The notes below the pieces were generated by a model. The model had not been told where the DNA came from, ran no database searches, and saw only the letters and a list, made by a program, of their open reading frames with translations. A DNA stretch of 64,000 nt from Desulfosporosinus sp049943955. GTDB lineage: Bacteria; Bacillota; Desulfitobacteriia; Desulfitobacteriales; Desulfitobacteriaceae. The translations under genes and the position numbers were made by a program. Of the stretch, positions 26,895 to 35,011 are shown in pieces. The first letter of the stretch is position 1, and every line of letters starts with the position of its first letter. The stretch lies in NCBI RefSeq assembly GCF_049943955.1, contig NZ_JBNFTW010000004.1, positions 248,001 to 312,000 of the forward strand, given 5' to 3'.

Positions 26895-27782
26895 ATGCAC
26901 AGCATCACAGAGCTTCTGCAACAGCTCGTGTATGGACTGTCACTCGGAAGCATTTATGCCTTAATTGCTTTAGGGTACACCATGGTTTACGGAATCGTTA
27001 AGCTCATTAATTTCGCCCATGGCGACGTCATGATGGTTGGCGCTTACATGGGTTGGATTGCAATCACGGTATTCCACTTTTCCTTTTTCCCAGCTATTCT
27101 ATTTGCAATGATCGTGGCAGCGATCGCCGGAATTATCATTGAACGGACAGCGTATAAGCCTTTGCGCAATGCAACCCGTATTGCTGCTCTTATTACTGCT
27201 ATTGGCGTTTCTTTGTTTCTTGAATACGGCGGCATGCTGGTTGTCGGGGCGCAAATGCGCACCTACCCTAACGTATTTCCTGAGACTATGTATAATATTG
27301 GGGGAATTATTTTTAAGTTCGGGGACATTGTCATGCTGGTGACCGCTCTTGTACTCATGCTCTTACTTCACTTCACGGTTCAATATACGAAGATTGGCAA
27401 AGCTATGCGTGCTTCCTCATTTGATATGGAAGCCGCTCTCTTGATGGGAGTAAATGTGAATACAACGATTTCTGCTACATTTGCTATTGGTTCAGCCCTG
27501 GCAGCTGCGGCAGGTGTTCTGTACGGAATCTATTTCAACTCTATTGACCCATTGATGGGTATCACTCCGGGGTTGAAAGCTTTTGTTGCAGCTGTTTTGG
27601 GAGGGATCGGGATTATCCCCGGGGCGATGGTCGGAGGGCTGGTTCTGGGCATCACAGAGTCTCTCGTCAGTGGTTTCGGAGCTTCGACCTGGCGTGATGC
27701 CGTGGCGTTCTTAATCTTGATTCTTGTTCTGATTATCAAGCCAAGCGGGCTCTTTGGGAAAAATCTTCGGGAGAAAGTGTAG
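26895..27782 (+). CDS. livH: Branched-chain amino-acid ABC transporter permease LivH
   Basis: This 295-residue inner-membrane permease has about eight helices. The conserved start (LVYGLSLGSIYALIALGYTM, then VYGIVKLINFAHGDVMMVGA) and the coupling motif region near PLMGITPGLKAFVAAVLGGI identify it as LivH. It pairs with LivM to form the channel. ATG follows AGGAGG. LivM starts immediately after its stop. Confidence 0.95.
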   Translation: MHSITELLQQLVYGLSLGSIYALIALGYTMVYGIVKLINFAHGDVMMVGAYMGWIAITVFHFSFFPAILFAMIVAAIAGIIIERTAYKPLRNATRIAALITAIGVSLFLEYGGMLVVGAQMRTYPNVFPETMYNIGGIIFKFGDIVMLVTALVLMLLLHFTVQYTKIGKAMRASSFDMEAALLMGVNVNTTISATFAIGSALAAAAGVLYGIYFNSIDPLMGITPGLKAFVAAVLGGIGIIPGAMVGGLVLGITESLVSGFGASTWRDAVAFLILILVLIIKPSGLFGKNLREKV

Positions 27783-28733
27783 GTGAAAAGAATGAGTATT
27801 CTGAACCGAAAAAATGCTTTGACGTTGTTCCTTGTTATTGTTATGTACGCTGTCATTCAGGGCTTGATCGTCACCGACATTTTACCTCCCCTCTATACTT
27901 CTACCCTGATTCAGGTCTGTGTCTATGTGATTTTAGCAGCAAGCCTGAATTTAATTAACGGAATTACCGGGCAGTTTTCCATCGGTCATGCGGGCTTCAT
28001 GGCTATCGGAGCCTACTTAGCCGGGATTGTAAGTGTCAAATTCCATGGCCCTTTATTTCTGTCTTTACTCGTAGGCGGTATTGTAGCAGCAGTGGCCGGT
28101 TTCATTGTTGGTTTGCCAACGTTGCGTCTGCGAGGAGATTACTTGGCGATTGCCACACTTGGATTGGGCCAGATCGTCATGATTATCTTCCAAAATATTG
28201 ACTACTTTGGTGGAGCGGCTGGTATGCAAGTCGGCCGCCACGTCAATTGGTCATGGGCTTTTTGGGTAACAATCATTAGTTTGGTCGTAATCCACAACTT
28301 TGTTAATTCCACTCATGGGCGGGCATGTATCTCCGTGCGCGAGAATGAGATTGCTGCAGAAGCAATGGGGGTTAATACAACAAAATACAAAGTTCTAGCC
28401 TTTACTTTGGGCGCTTTTTTCGCTGGTGTTGCCGGTGGTATCTACTCGAACTATATGTATTTCATTCAACCTACGACCTTCAACTTCCTAACGTCATTCA
28501 ATATTCTGGTTATGGTTGTGCTTGGAGGGTTAGGCAGCATGACAGGCAGCATTCTAGGTGCATTAATTATGACGGTTTTAAATGTGGCTTTGTCAGGGAT
28601 TCCATCGCTGCGGATGGTTATTACAGCGCTTCTTCTAATCATAATGATGTTATTCCGGCCTTCAGGTTTAATGGGGACGAAGGAGTTCAACCTAAATTTC
28701 TTGGAGAAGAAGGAGGAGAGAACCGTTGCTTAA
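27783..28733 (+). CDS. livM: Branched-chain amino-acid ABC transporter permease LivM
   Basis: This 316-residue permease has the family segments NLINGITGQFSIGHAGFMAI and LRGDYLAIATLGLGQIV, and a C-terminal GGLGSMTGSILGA. It forms the second half of the transmembrane channel. GTG at 27783 abuts the livH stop; ATG at 27792 is an alternative start. The 3' end overlaps livG by 8 bases. Confidence 0.95.
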   Translation: MKRMSILNRKNALTLFLVIVMYAVIQGLIVTDILPPLYTSTLIQVCVYVILAASLNLINGITGQFSIGHAGFMAIGAYLAGIVSVKFHGPLFLSLLVGGIVAAVAGFIVGLPTLRLRGDYLAIATLGLGQIVMIIFQNIDYFGGAAGMQVGRHVNWSWAFWVTIISLVVIHNFVNSTHGRACISVRENEIAAEAMGVNTTKYKVLAFTLGAFFAGVAGGIYSNYMYFIQPTTFNFLTSFNILVMVVLGGLGSMTGSILGALIMTVLNVALSGIPSLRMVITALLLIIMMLFRPSGLMGTKEFNLNFLEKKEERTVA

Positions 28734-29487
28734 AATTGAAAGTCTCTCCAAATCCTTTGGCGGGCTTAAAGCCGTTTCAAATCTAAATATTGACATTAAC
28801 GACGGCGAGCTGATTGGCCTGATTGGGCCTAACGGTGCCGGGAAAACAACCGTATTTAATTTAATCACGGGAGTTTATGAACCCACGGAAGGGGAAATCT
28901 TGTTTCGGGAACGCAAGATCGGCGGCCTCAAGCCATATCAAGTAACCCACAGAGGGATAGCCCGTACATTTCAGAACATTCGCTTGTTTGCTGATTTGAC
29001 TGTTATAGACAATGTAAAGATCGCTTACCATCAACACGCCAAGTACAGCTCTTTAGGAGCAATCCTTCGGTTGCCCAGTTATTTCAAAGGGGAGGCCGAG
29101 ATGGAGAATAAGGCCCTGGAACTGTTGAAGGTCTTTCATCTCGAGGGCAAAGCAAAAGAGGCTGCCAAAAACCTCCCTTACGGCGAACAACGAAGGCTTG
29201 AGATAGCAAGAGCGTTGGCTGCGGAACCTAAGCTTTTGCTTCTCGATGAACCGGCGGCCGGTATGAATCCTCAAGAAACACATGAATTAATGGAACTCAT
29301 CCGTTGGATCCGCGATACCTTTAAGCTTACTATTTTACTGATTGAACACGATATGTCATTAGTTATGGGAGTCTGTGAACGGATTTATGTTCTAGACTAT
29401 GGAACAATCATTGCTCAGGGCGGTCCGGATGAGATTAAGTCCAATCCGAAAGTCATTGAAGCTTACCTGGGAGAGGAGGCCATCTAA
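28726..29487 (+). CDS. livG: Branched-chain amino-acid ABC transporter ATPase LivG
   Basis: This 253-residue ATPase has Walker A GPNGAGKTT (about residues 35-43), a signature region unusually read as LPYGEQRRLEIARAL, and Walker B LLLLDEPAAG. It powers import together with LivF. A TTG start directly after AGGAGGAG is preferred and overlaps livM. Its stop TAA shares one base with the livF start (TAATG). Confidence 0.94.
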   Translation: MLKIESLSKSFGGLKAVSNLNIDINDGELIGLIGPNGAGKTTVFNLITGVYEPTEGEILFRERKIGGLKPYQVTHRGIARTFQNIRLFADLTVIDNVKIAYHQHAKYSSLGAILRLPSYFKGEAEMENKALELLKVFHLEGKAKEAAKNLPYGEQRRLEIARALAAEPKLLLLDEPAAGMNPQETHELMELIRWIRDTFKLTILLIEHDMSLVMGVCERIYVLDYGTIIAQGGPDEIKSNPKVIEAYLGEEAI

Positions 29488-30191
29488 TGTTAGTGCTTGA
29501 AGATGTCCATGTTTATTATGGAGCCATTCACGCTTTAAAAGGGATCTCCCTCCAGGTAAACCAAGGGGAAATTGTCACGCTGATCGGATCCAATGGAGCC
29601 GGAAAGAGTACTTCCCTAAAAACAATTTCTGGCTTGTTACGCCCGAAGCAAGGAAAAATGAGTTTTAATGGTGAAGATTTATCCAAGATTCCACCACAGA
29701 AAATTGTGGCCAAAGGTATTTCCCAAGTTCCTGAGGGCCGCCGTATTTTTGCCAACATGACTGTTTCGGAAAACCTTGATATGGGTGCTTATCTACGCAA
29801 AGACAAAAGCGGCATCAAGCAAGATGTGGAGAGAGCTTTTGAACTTTTTCCACGTCTTAAGGAGCGTAAAAGCCAAATTGCAGGCACCCTGTCTGGCGGA
29901 GAGCAGCAAATGCTGGCTATGGGCAGAGCATTAATGTCCAGGCCGCAGCTGCTGTTGCTCGATGAACCATCTATGGGACTTGCTCCTATTTTAGTTAAGC
30001 AGATTTTTACGATCATCCAGGAAATTAATGCTCAAGGCACTACTATTTTATTAGTGGAGCAGAATGCACATATGGCCTTGTCGATTGCCCACCGCGCTTA
30101 TGTTTTGGAGACGGGTAAGATCGCTTTGGGCGGACAAGCTCAGGATTTGGCTGCAAGTGAAGATGTTCGTAAAGCTTATCTAGGGGGATAA
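29487..30191 (+). CDS. livF: Branched-chain amino-acid ABC transporter ATPase LivF
   Basis: This 234-residue ATPase has Walker A GSNGAGKST, the signature LSGGEQQMLAMGRALM and Walker B LLLLDEPSMGLAP. It is the last gene of the liv operon and overlaps livG by one base. A terminator follows about 80 bases downstream. Confidence 0.95.
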   Translation: MLVLEDVHVYYGAIHALKGISLQVNQGEIVTLIGSNGAGKSTSLKTISGLLRPKQGKMSFNGEDLSKIPPQKIVAKGISQVPEGRRIFANMTVSENLDMGAYLRKDKSGIKQDVERAFELFPRLKERKSQIAGTLSGGEQQMLAMGRALMSRPQLLLLDEPSMGLAPILVKQIFTIIQEINAQGTTILLVEQNAHMALSIAHRAYVLETGKIALGGQAQDLAASEDVRKAYLGG

Positions 30192-30273
30192 ATAAGGCCT
30201 AAGTGTTTGCAATACAGCCCTCAGGGCTTTCTCATCCAGCCTTCGGCTTGCATAATCAATGGGGTTATAATAT

Positions 30274-30311
30274 TTAACGGGATTCCTTACGGAATCCCGT
30301 TAATTTTTTAG
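30274..30311 (+). terminator. Terminator of the liv operon
   Basis: A 13-bp inverted repeat (TTAACGGGATTCC, reverse GGAATCCCGTTAA) with loop TTAC runs into TTTTTTA. A smaller hairpin (AGCCCTCAGGGCT) lies about 60 bases earlier. Confidence 0.88.
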
Positions 30312-30558
30312 GATAAATTTAAGACTGTATCAGCGTTTTTTGAATATCCATCTGAACTTGGCGATTAACATCGTAAGCACCGTACTAACCATTATGGGCC
30401 ATAAATTCACTTGCTTTATGATGTTTATGCAATAGGAAATTCATTAAAGGGCTTTTTGAGAAGATCATTCTATTGCTGAAAGACTTAACATAAATCCGGA
30501 AAGTTAGGAGATAATAGCGATTGGAAATCTAAAATCTTAGATGGAGGGGTTTACAACA
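30312..30558. other. Spacer upstream of the spore-protein-like gene
   Basis: Together with the liv terminator this makes a gap of about 370 bases. No gene, repeat or riboswitch is recognised; a sporulation promoter could lie here but I cannot assign one. Confidence 0.3.
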
Positions 30559-30870
30559 ATGGATAATAACTCTTTTTCAGGACAACAAAACATGAAAAGG
30601 GCTCAAGAATTTGAGCAAAAAGCACAAGAAGCGGCTTCGGGAGAGCAAAAGGCCAGAAACTTTAATGTTCAGAATTCAAGTGATCGGAATAATCAACAAA
30701 GTCAGTTTGGGAGCATGAACCAGCAAGTATCGGGGAACCAAACGATGATGAATACCACAAATAGTCAACAAGATTGGCAAAAAGCCCAAGAGTATGAACA
30801 GCAAGCGCAGCAAGCTGCCATGGGTGAGCAGAAGGCAGATAGCTTTAATGCTCAGAATTCTGATCAATAA
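30559..30870 (+). CDS. Gln-rich repeat protein resembling gamma-type small acid-soluble spore protein
   Basis: This 103-residue hydrophilic protein holds two copies of a 24-residue unit: QEFEQKAQEAASGEQKARNF and QEYEQQAQQAAMGEQKADSF, each followed by N-x-QNS. It has no Cys or Trp-rich core and is rich in Gln, Asn, Ser and Ala, like gamma-type SASP that store amino acids in spores. ATG at 30559 is used; ATG at 30541 lies inside the GGAGGGG ribosome site. It is a single gene with its own terminator. The assignment rests on composition and repeat pattern only. Confidence 0.6.
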   Translation: MDNNSFSGQQNMKRAQEFEQKAQEAASGEQKARNFNVQNSSDRNNQQSQFGSMNQQVSGNQTMMNTTNSQQDWQKAQEYEQQAQQAAMGEQKADSFNAQNSDQ

Positions 30871-30978
30871 AGATTAGACCACTAATAATGGATATAATTA
30901 GGTTAATGATTCTTAATCCAAAGATAGGTTAATCTATTGGTAAAAGAATAAACAAAGAATTTGCACAAAAAAGAATAG

Positions 30979-31022
30979 TAAGGTTATCTTCAAGTAAATA
31001 AATGAAGATAACCTTAATTTTT
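30979..31022 (+). terminator. Terminator after the Gln-rich repeat gene
   Basis: A 14-bp perfect stem (TAAGGTTATCTTCA with TGAAGATAACCTTA) is followed by ATTTTTT. Confidence 0.88.
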
Positions 31023-31102
31023 TGATGGACTAATTATCAATCACTATAAACAACATAGGTTATGAACCCTGCTTTAAATGGATGATGTTAATTCACTGAT
31101 AC

Positions 31103-31189
31103 TTATTTCGGTTGTGGTGGTTTGATCTGAGGAGTTGGATTGCTTTTTTGGGGAGAAGATGGCGGATTACCTTGATCAAGCGTAGTCAT
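31103..31189 (-). CDS. 28-residue proline-rich peptide
   Basis: A short minus-strand frame starts at ATG behind AAAGGAG, 7 bases upstream. The peptide reads MTTLDQGNPPSSPQKSNPTP and ends QIKPPQPK. It is rich in Pro, Ser and Gln and has no membrane segment. The good ribosome site favours a real gene. It lies next to spore-type genes, but its role is unknown. Confidence 0.45.
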   Translation of the reverse strand: MTTLDQGNPPSSPQKSNPTPQIKPPQPK

Positions 31190-31427
31190 GTTTTGCACTC
31201 CTTTAAATCGAATTTGAATTAGTTTTTGCAATTACTAAATTTCTAAACCTTAATTCAATTTGCCAATTTCCGGTGATCTATTACAAAGCGCGAACCATCA
31301 CGTCATGTTACAAACATGCTTAAGATTAAGCATATTAGGAAGATGCGGTGATAATTAAAAACCCTCATACTAGTACCAAAGGTAATATTATCTTCACTAG
31401 AGAATAGAACAGTGAAGGGGGGATAAT
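31190..31427. other. Spacer between small genes
   Basis: This AT-rich divergent gap separates the proline-rich peptide gene and the 60-residue gene. Promoters for both are likely here, but no clear -35/-10 pair stands out. Confidence 0.3.
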
Positions 31428-31610
31428 ATGAGCTTGGGTTTATCATCAGAAGAAATTGAAAAGCTGTTAGAAGGTAAAATAATGAATGCCGAAGTTATAG
31501 CAGAGGTAATAGCCAAAAACAATCAACGGATCGAGCTGGATATCGAAGAGAAAAATAAGAGATTTTATGAGTGCGTAAAGCGCATGGTTGACCTTGAATT
31601 ATTATATTGA
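31428..31610 (+). CDS. Small hypothetical protein, 60 residues
   Basis: Starts at ATG behind GAAGGGGGGATAAT. The protein (SLGLSSEEIEKLLEGKIMNA, then a helical Glu/Lys-rich tail) is soluble and helical. Similar short SSEEIEKLLE proteins occur in spore-forming Clostridia, but I cannot name the family. Confidence 0.65.
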   Translation: MSLGLSSEEIEKLLEGKIMNAEVIAEVIAKNNQRIELDIEEKNKRFYECVKRMVDLELLY

Positions 31611-32311
31611 TCAAATTGGCTTTTTTGCTAACCTCTGAAGAATAGAATAGATACTTGGACAAATATAATGCTATGAATATCGCGGAATAAACGAAAGGTT
31701 CCGGCAAAGTTTAATTTTGAAACTACTGCCGCCAGTCTTGGATTAGGTGAGTTTCAATCTCTGAAAATGTATCTGGAATCACTTACGTCCCCGAAAAGTG
31801 GCAATAAATTAGAAAGGGAAGCAGCAAATTTAGTTTTTATATAATTAATTCCTATCGATAACATACGGTTTACCTATGGACAAAACGAGATGGCAATGAT
31901 AATCTTTGTATAACACCTTTTACCATACTTTTGCACCTTAAATTTTCCTCTTCGACTTCCATCGGTAAGGATGGGAGTTCTTTTTTGTCAAAAATGGTTC
32001 GCGCTGCATAATTAATAAAAAGTCGGAGAGACTATTGAATGTTACTGGAACTATTTTTACTTAAATACTCTCATCAATGGCGCTGGGAGTATTCTTCTTC
32101 AGAAAATAGCCTCTTGTCCTTTATCGGGATAAGGGGCTTGTTAGATTTAACAGCTCTAACAGCTCTAATAGCTCTAATAGCTCTTGTCGATACATTAGAC
32201 ACTAGGGAATAGTTGCTCTATACTTATATTTAGAGTTGATCGTGTCAGAATCTTATCAATTGAGCATAATGTTAAAATTCTAGGCGCTATTTTTACTGAG
32301 GTGGAATTAAA
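31611..32311. other. Gene-poor stretch with a coding remnant and tandem repeat
   Basis: The frame at about 31677-31845 reads FNFETTAASLGLGEFQSLKM and ends NLVFI before TAA. It looks coding but starts after a stop without a ribosome site, so it is probably a remnant. A TTCTTCAGAA-type hairpin and the 9-bp tandem repeat (listed separately) lie before the sensor kinase gene. Confidence 0.35.
32151..32184 (+). repeat. Tandem 9-bp repeat YAGCTCTAA, about 3.8 copies
   Basis: Units CAGCTCTAA, CAGCTCTAA, TAGCTCTAA and partial TAGCTCT lie at 32151-32184, about 130 bases before the LytS-like gene. It may be a slippage tract or a row of weak regulator sites. Confidence 0.85.
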
Positions 32312-33988
32312 ATGCTACTGCAGCTTTTTTTGAAATTGGCTCAGAATATCAGTGTCATTGTAACTATTTCATTTCTTTTGAGTAAGACGCGGGTCTTCAA
32401 AAAAGCCATGAAATTAAAAAACAATCTATGGGAAAAGCTCTTATTGATTTCAGTTTTTAGTGCCATCGGAATTATGGGTACATATACTGGAGTTTCAATC
32501 AAGGGCGCCCTAGCAAATTCGCGGGTTGTTGGTATTGTGGTCGGGGCGTTAATCGGAGGTCCGGTTGTCGGGATTGGAGCTGGAATCATAGCGGGACTTC
32601 ACCGTTACTTAATTGGGGGGTTTACAGCGGTTGCCTGCGGTTTAGCAACAGTAGCAGAGGCCTGTGCGGCGGCCTGGTACTCTAGAAAAAGAAGTTCCAA
32701 AGATTTTTCCTGGAAGTTCGGACTTATCATTGGAGTACTGACTGAAACATTGCAAATGTTAATTATCCTGGCAATTGCGCGTCCTTTTTCGGCAGCCTGG
32801 GATTTAGTCAGTGCTATTGGATTGCCTATGATTGTCATGAATTCTGTAGGAATTGCGATTTTTGTTGTCATAGCCCGGAATTCCCTTGAGGAAGAAGAAC
32901 GAGCTGGAGCATTGCAAGCACAAAAGGCTTTGGAAATCGCCAAAATTACCTTGCCTATTTTAAGTAAGGGTTTAGATGAGGATACAGCAAAGCAGGTTGC
33001 TCAGATAATATTTGACCGTGTGGAAGTCGAAGCGGTCGCGCTGACGAACAAAGAGGTGATTTTAGCTCACGTGGGAAATGGCTGTGCTCATCATTTGGTT
33101 GGTACTCCGATAATGACTGAGGCTACCAAAGAGGCTTTGAATGCCGGTGAAATGAAGTTGGCTCTGGACAAGGAGCAAATCGGCTGTCCGAATAAGGACT
33201 GTACTTTACGCTCTGCAGTAATTGTCCCTTTATTTAGCCGTGGAGAAGTAAGCGGCTCCTTAAAACTCTATCAAGACCGTGAACGTGGTATTGGGAGTGT
33301 TGAGATTCAGTTGGCTCAAGGATTGGCGGGTTTGTTTTCCACACAATTGGAATTGGCGGTACTGGAGGAGCAGGCGAAATTAGTCAGCAAAGCTGAGCTT
33401 AAAGCACTCCAGGCCCAGATTAACCCTCACTTCCTCTTTAATGCCTTAAATACAATTGTTGCTCTTGTACGGACGGATGGTGAAAAGGCGAGAAAGCTGC
33501 TTATACAATTGGGCGAATTTTTTCGCAAGAATATTCAACGCGGAGACAAATTTGTAACTCTACGGCAAGAACTTGAGCATATACGGGCTTACCTGAGTAT
33601 TGAACAGGCGCGATTTGGCGATAGCTTGAGTGTGGTAGAAAACATACAATCAGAGGCAGAAGATTGGCAGTTACCGGCTTTAACATTACAGCCGCTTGTC
33701 GAAAATGCAATTAAGCATGGAATTTATCCCAAAATTGAAGGTGGCACCGTAGATATTAGCTGTTGGGTTAAGGATAATGCTTTACAGGTTGTTATTAGTG
33801 ACGATGGAGTGGGAATTGAAGCGGAAAGGCTTGAAGAAATCTATCAAAAGAAGGGTACTTCCAGTCAGGGAATGGGACTGGGGCTGAGCAATGTGAACGA
33901 TCGATTAAAATATCTCTATGGTTCTGGCCTTTTAATAGAAAGTGAACAAGGGAAGGGAACACGGATTTTGTTTAGTATTCCCAGTTGA
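32312..33988 (+). CDS. LytS/BtsS-type sensor histidine kinase
   Basis: This 558-residue kinase has an N-terminal 5TM-LYT sensor region of about six helices (for example GTYTGVSIKGALANSRVVGI and GIIAGLHRYLIGGFTAVACG). A GAF domain follows (about residues 215-350, containing GCPNKDC), then the HisKA-5 phosphoacceptor region (ALQAQINPHFLFNALNTIVA) and a HATPase with NAIKHGI and DDGVGIE. The response-regulator gene starts 17 bases downstream and a CstA-family transporter follows. In E. coli the BtsS/BtsR pair senses pyruvate and controls a CstA-family pyruvate transporter; the same logic is inferred here. Confidence 0.92.
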   Translation: MLLQLFLKLAQNISVIVTISFLLSKTRVFKKAMKLKNNLWEKLLLISVFSAIGIMGTYTGVSIKGALANSRVVGIVVGALIGGPVVGIGAGIIAGLHRYLIGGFTAVACGLATVAEACAAAWYSRKRSSKDFSWKFGLIIGVLTETLQMLIILAIARPFSAAWDLVSAIGLPMIVMNSVGIAIFVVIARNSLEEEERAGALQAQKALEIAKITLPILSKGLDEDTAKQVAQIIFDRVEVEAVALTNKEVILAHVGNGCAHHLVGTPIMTEATKEALNAGEMKLALDKEQIGCPNKDCTLRSAVIVPLFSRGEVSGSLKLYQDRERGIGSVEIQLAQGLAGLFSTQLELAVLEEQAKLVSKAELKALQAQINPHFLFNALNTIVALVRTDGEKARKLLIQLGEFFRKNIQRGDKFVTLRQELEHIRAYLSIEQARFGDSLSVVENIQSEAEDWQLPALTLQPLVENAIKHGIYPKIEGGTVDISCWVKDNALQVVISDDGVGIEAERLEEIYQKKGTSSQGMGLGLSNVNDRLKYLYGSGLLIESEQGKGTRILFSIPS

Positions 33989-34005
33989 AAGGTGAGGAGA
34001 AAATA

Positions 34006-34773
34006 ATGCGGGCGTTTATTGTTGATGATGAGGCTTTATCCCGGGATGAACTAAGGTATCTGCTCGAACAGGAGGAAGATGTTTCTATTGTGGGGATGGC
34101 TCGAAACGGGCGAGAGGCTTTGGAGCTAATTCCCCAAAGGCATCCTGATGTTGTTTTTTTGGATATACAGATGCCAGATTTATCTGGTTTGGCTGTAGCG
34201 CGGGAACTGCTGATGGCGATGGCACCGAATGGCGTTCCTCTGTTTGTCTTTGCCACGGCCTTTGATCAACACGCGCTGGAAGCTTTTGAGGTTAATGCTA
34301 TCGATTATATTCTTAAACCCTTTAGTGATGAGCGTTTGCAAAATACCCTTGAGCGCCTGCGCAGCTTCTTGGAAAAGGCCGGAGATTCCGATAGGCTTGA
34401 AAAGAATAAACTTGATCGAATCTTGAACCTTCTGGAGAAACCTTCAGGACAGGCGAAACTTCCGGTAGAAGAAAATGAACGGATTATACTTTTGGAAGCA
34501 AGTAAGATTATTTACGCCTGGGCGGAGGATCGGCGTGTTTTGGTAAAGACAGATAAGACCACTTATAAAACAGGTTATAGTTTGAGTGAACTGGAAGCAA
34601 AATTAGGTTTATTGCAAACGCATAAGAGTTACTTAGTAAACAAAGATATGGTTCGGGAAATTGTGCCTTGGTTCAATGGGACTTACAATTTGATTATGTC
34701 AGATCCGGAAAAATCACAAGTACCGGTTAGTCGAACATACGTCAAATCTGTGCGCTCCGCTCTAAAGTTTTAG
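34006..34773 (+). CDS. LytTR-family response regulator
   Basis: This 255-residue regulator has a receiver domain (MRAFIVDDEALSRDELRYLL, phospho-acceptor in DVVFLDIQMPDLSG, Lys in YILKPF) and a C-terminal LytTR DNA-binding domain (about residues 150-255, with THKSYLVNKDMVREI and VPVSRTYVKSVR). ATG 34006 is chosen because GGTGAGGAG precedes it. It should bind direct repeats near the cstA-like promoter downstream when phosphorylated by the adjoining kinase. Confidence 0.93.
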   Translation: MRAFIVDDEALSRDELRYLLEQEEDVSIVGMARNGREALELIPQRHPDVVFLDIQMPDLSGLAVARELLMAMAPNGVPLFVFATAFDQHALEAFEVNAIDYILKPFSDERLQNTLERLRSFLEKAGDSDRLEKNKLDRILNLLEKPSGQAKLPVEENERIILLEASKIIYAWAEDRRVLVKTDKTTYKTGYSLSELEAKLGLLQTHKSYLVNKDMVREIVPWFNGTYNLIMSDPEKSQVPVSRTYVKSVRSALKF

Positions 34774-34811
34774 CAGATGACCATTGATTAAAGTGATTTT
34801 GAATCTTATCG

Positions 34812-34844
34812 AAAAAAACGTGCCTCTTAGGTGCGTTTTTTTAC
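34812..34844 (+). terminator. Terminator after the response regulator
   Basis: AAAAAACGTGCC and GGTGCGTTTTTT pair with two wobble positions and a short loop. It separates the two-component genes from the transporter gene, so the latter has its own promoter in the remaining gap. Confidence 0.75.
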
Positions 34845-35011
34845 GTCTTGTTCCAAGATTCCTCCGAGTATTAAATAAGTCTGATATGATAAAAACACAG
34901 TGGCCGCTGTGAATGTTCTCTTAGATATCGCAATAATTAAAATTGGTACTAATAGTTACTCAAAATTCCTAATTTTTTAGTTTATAAGAATTTAGAAAGG
35001 AAGGATTAAGT

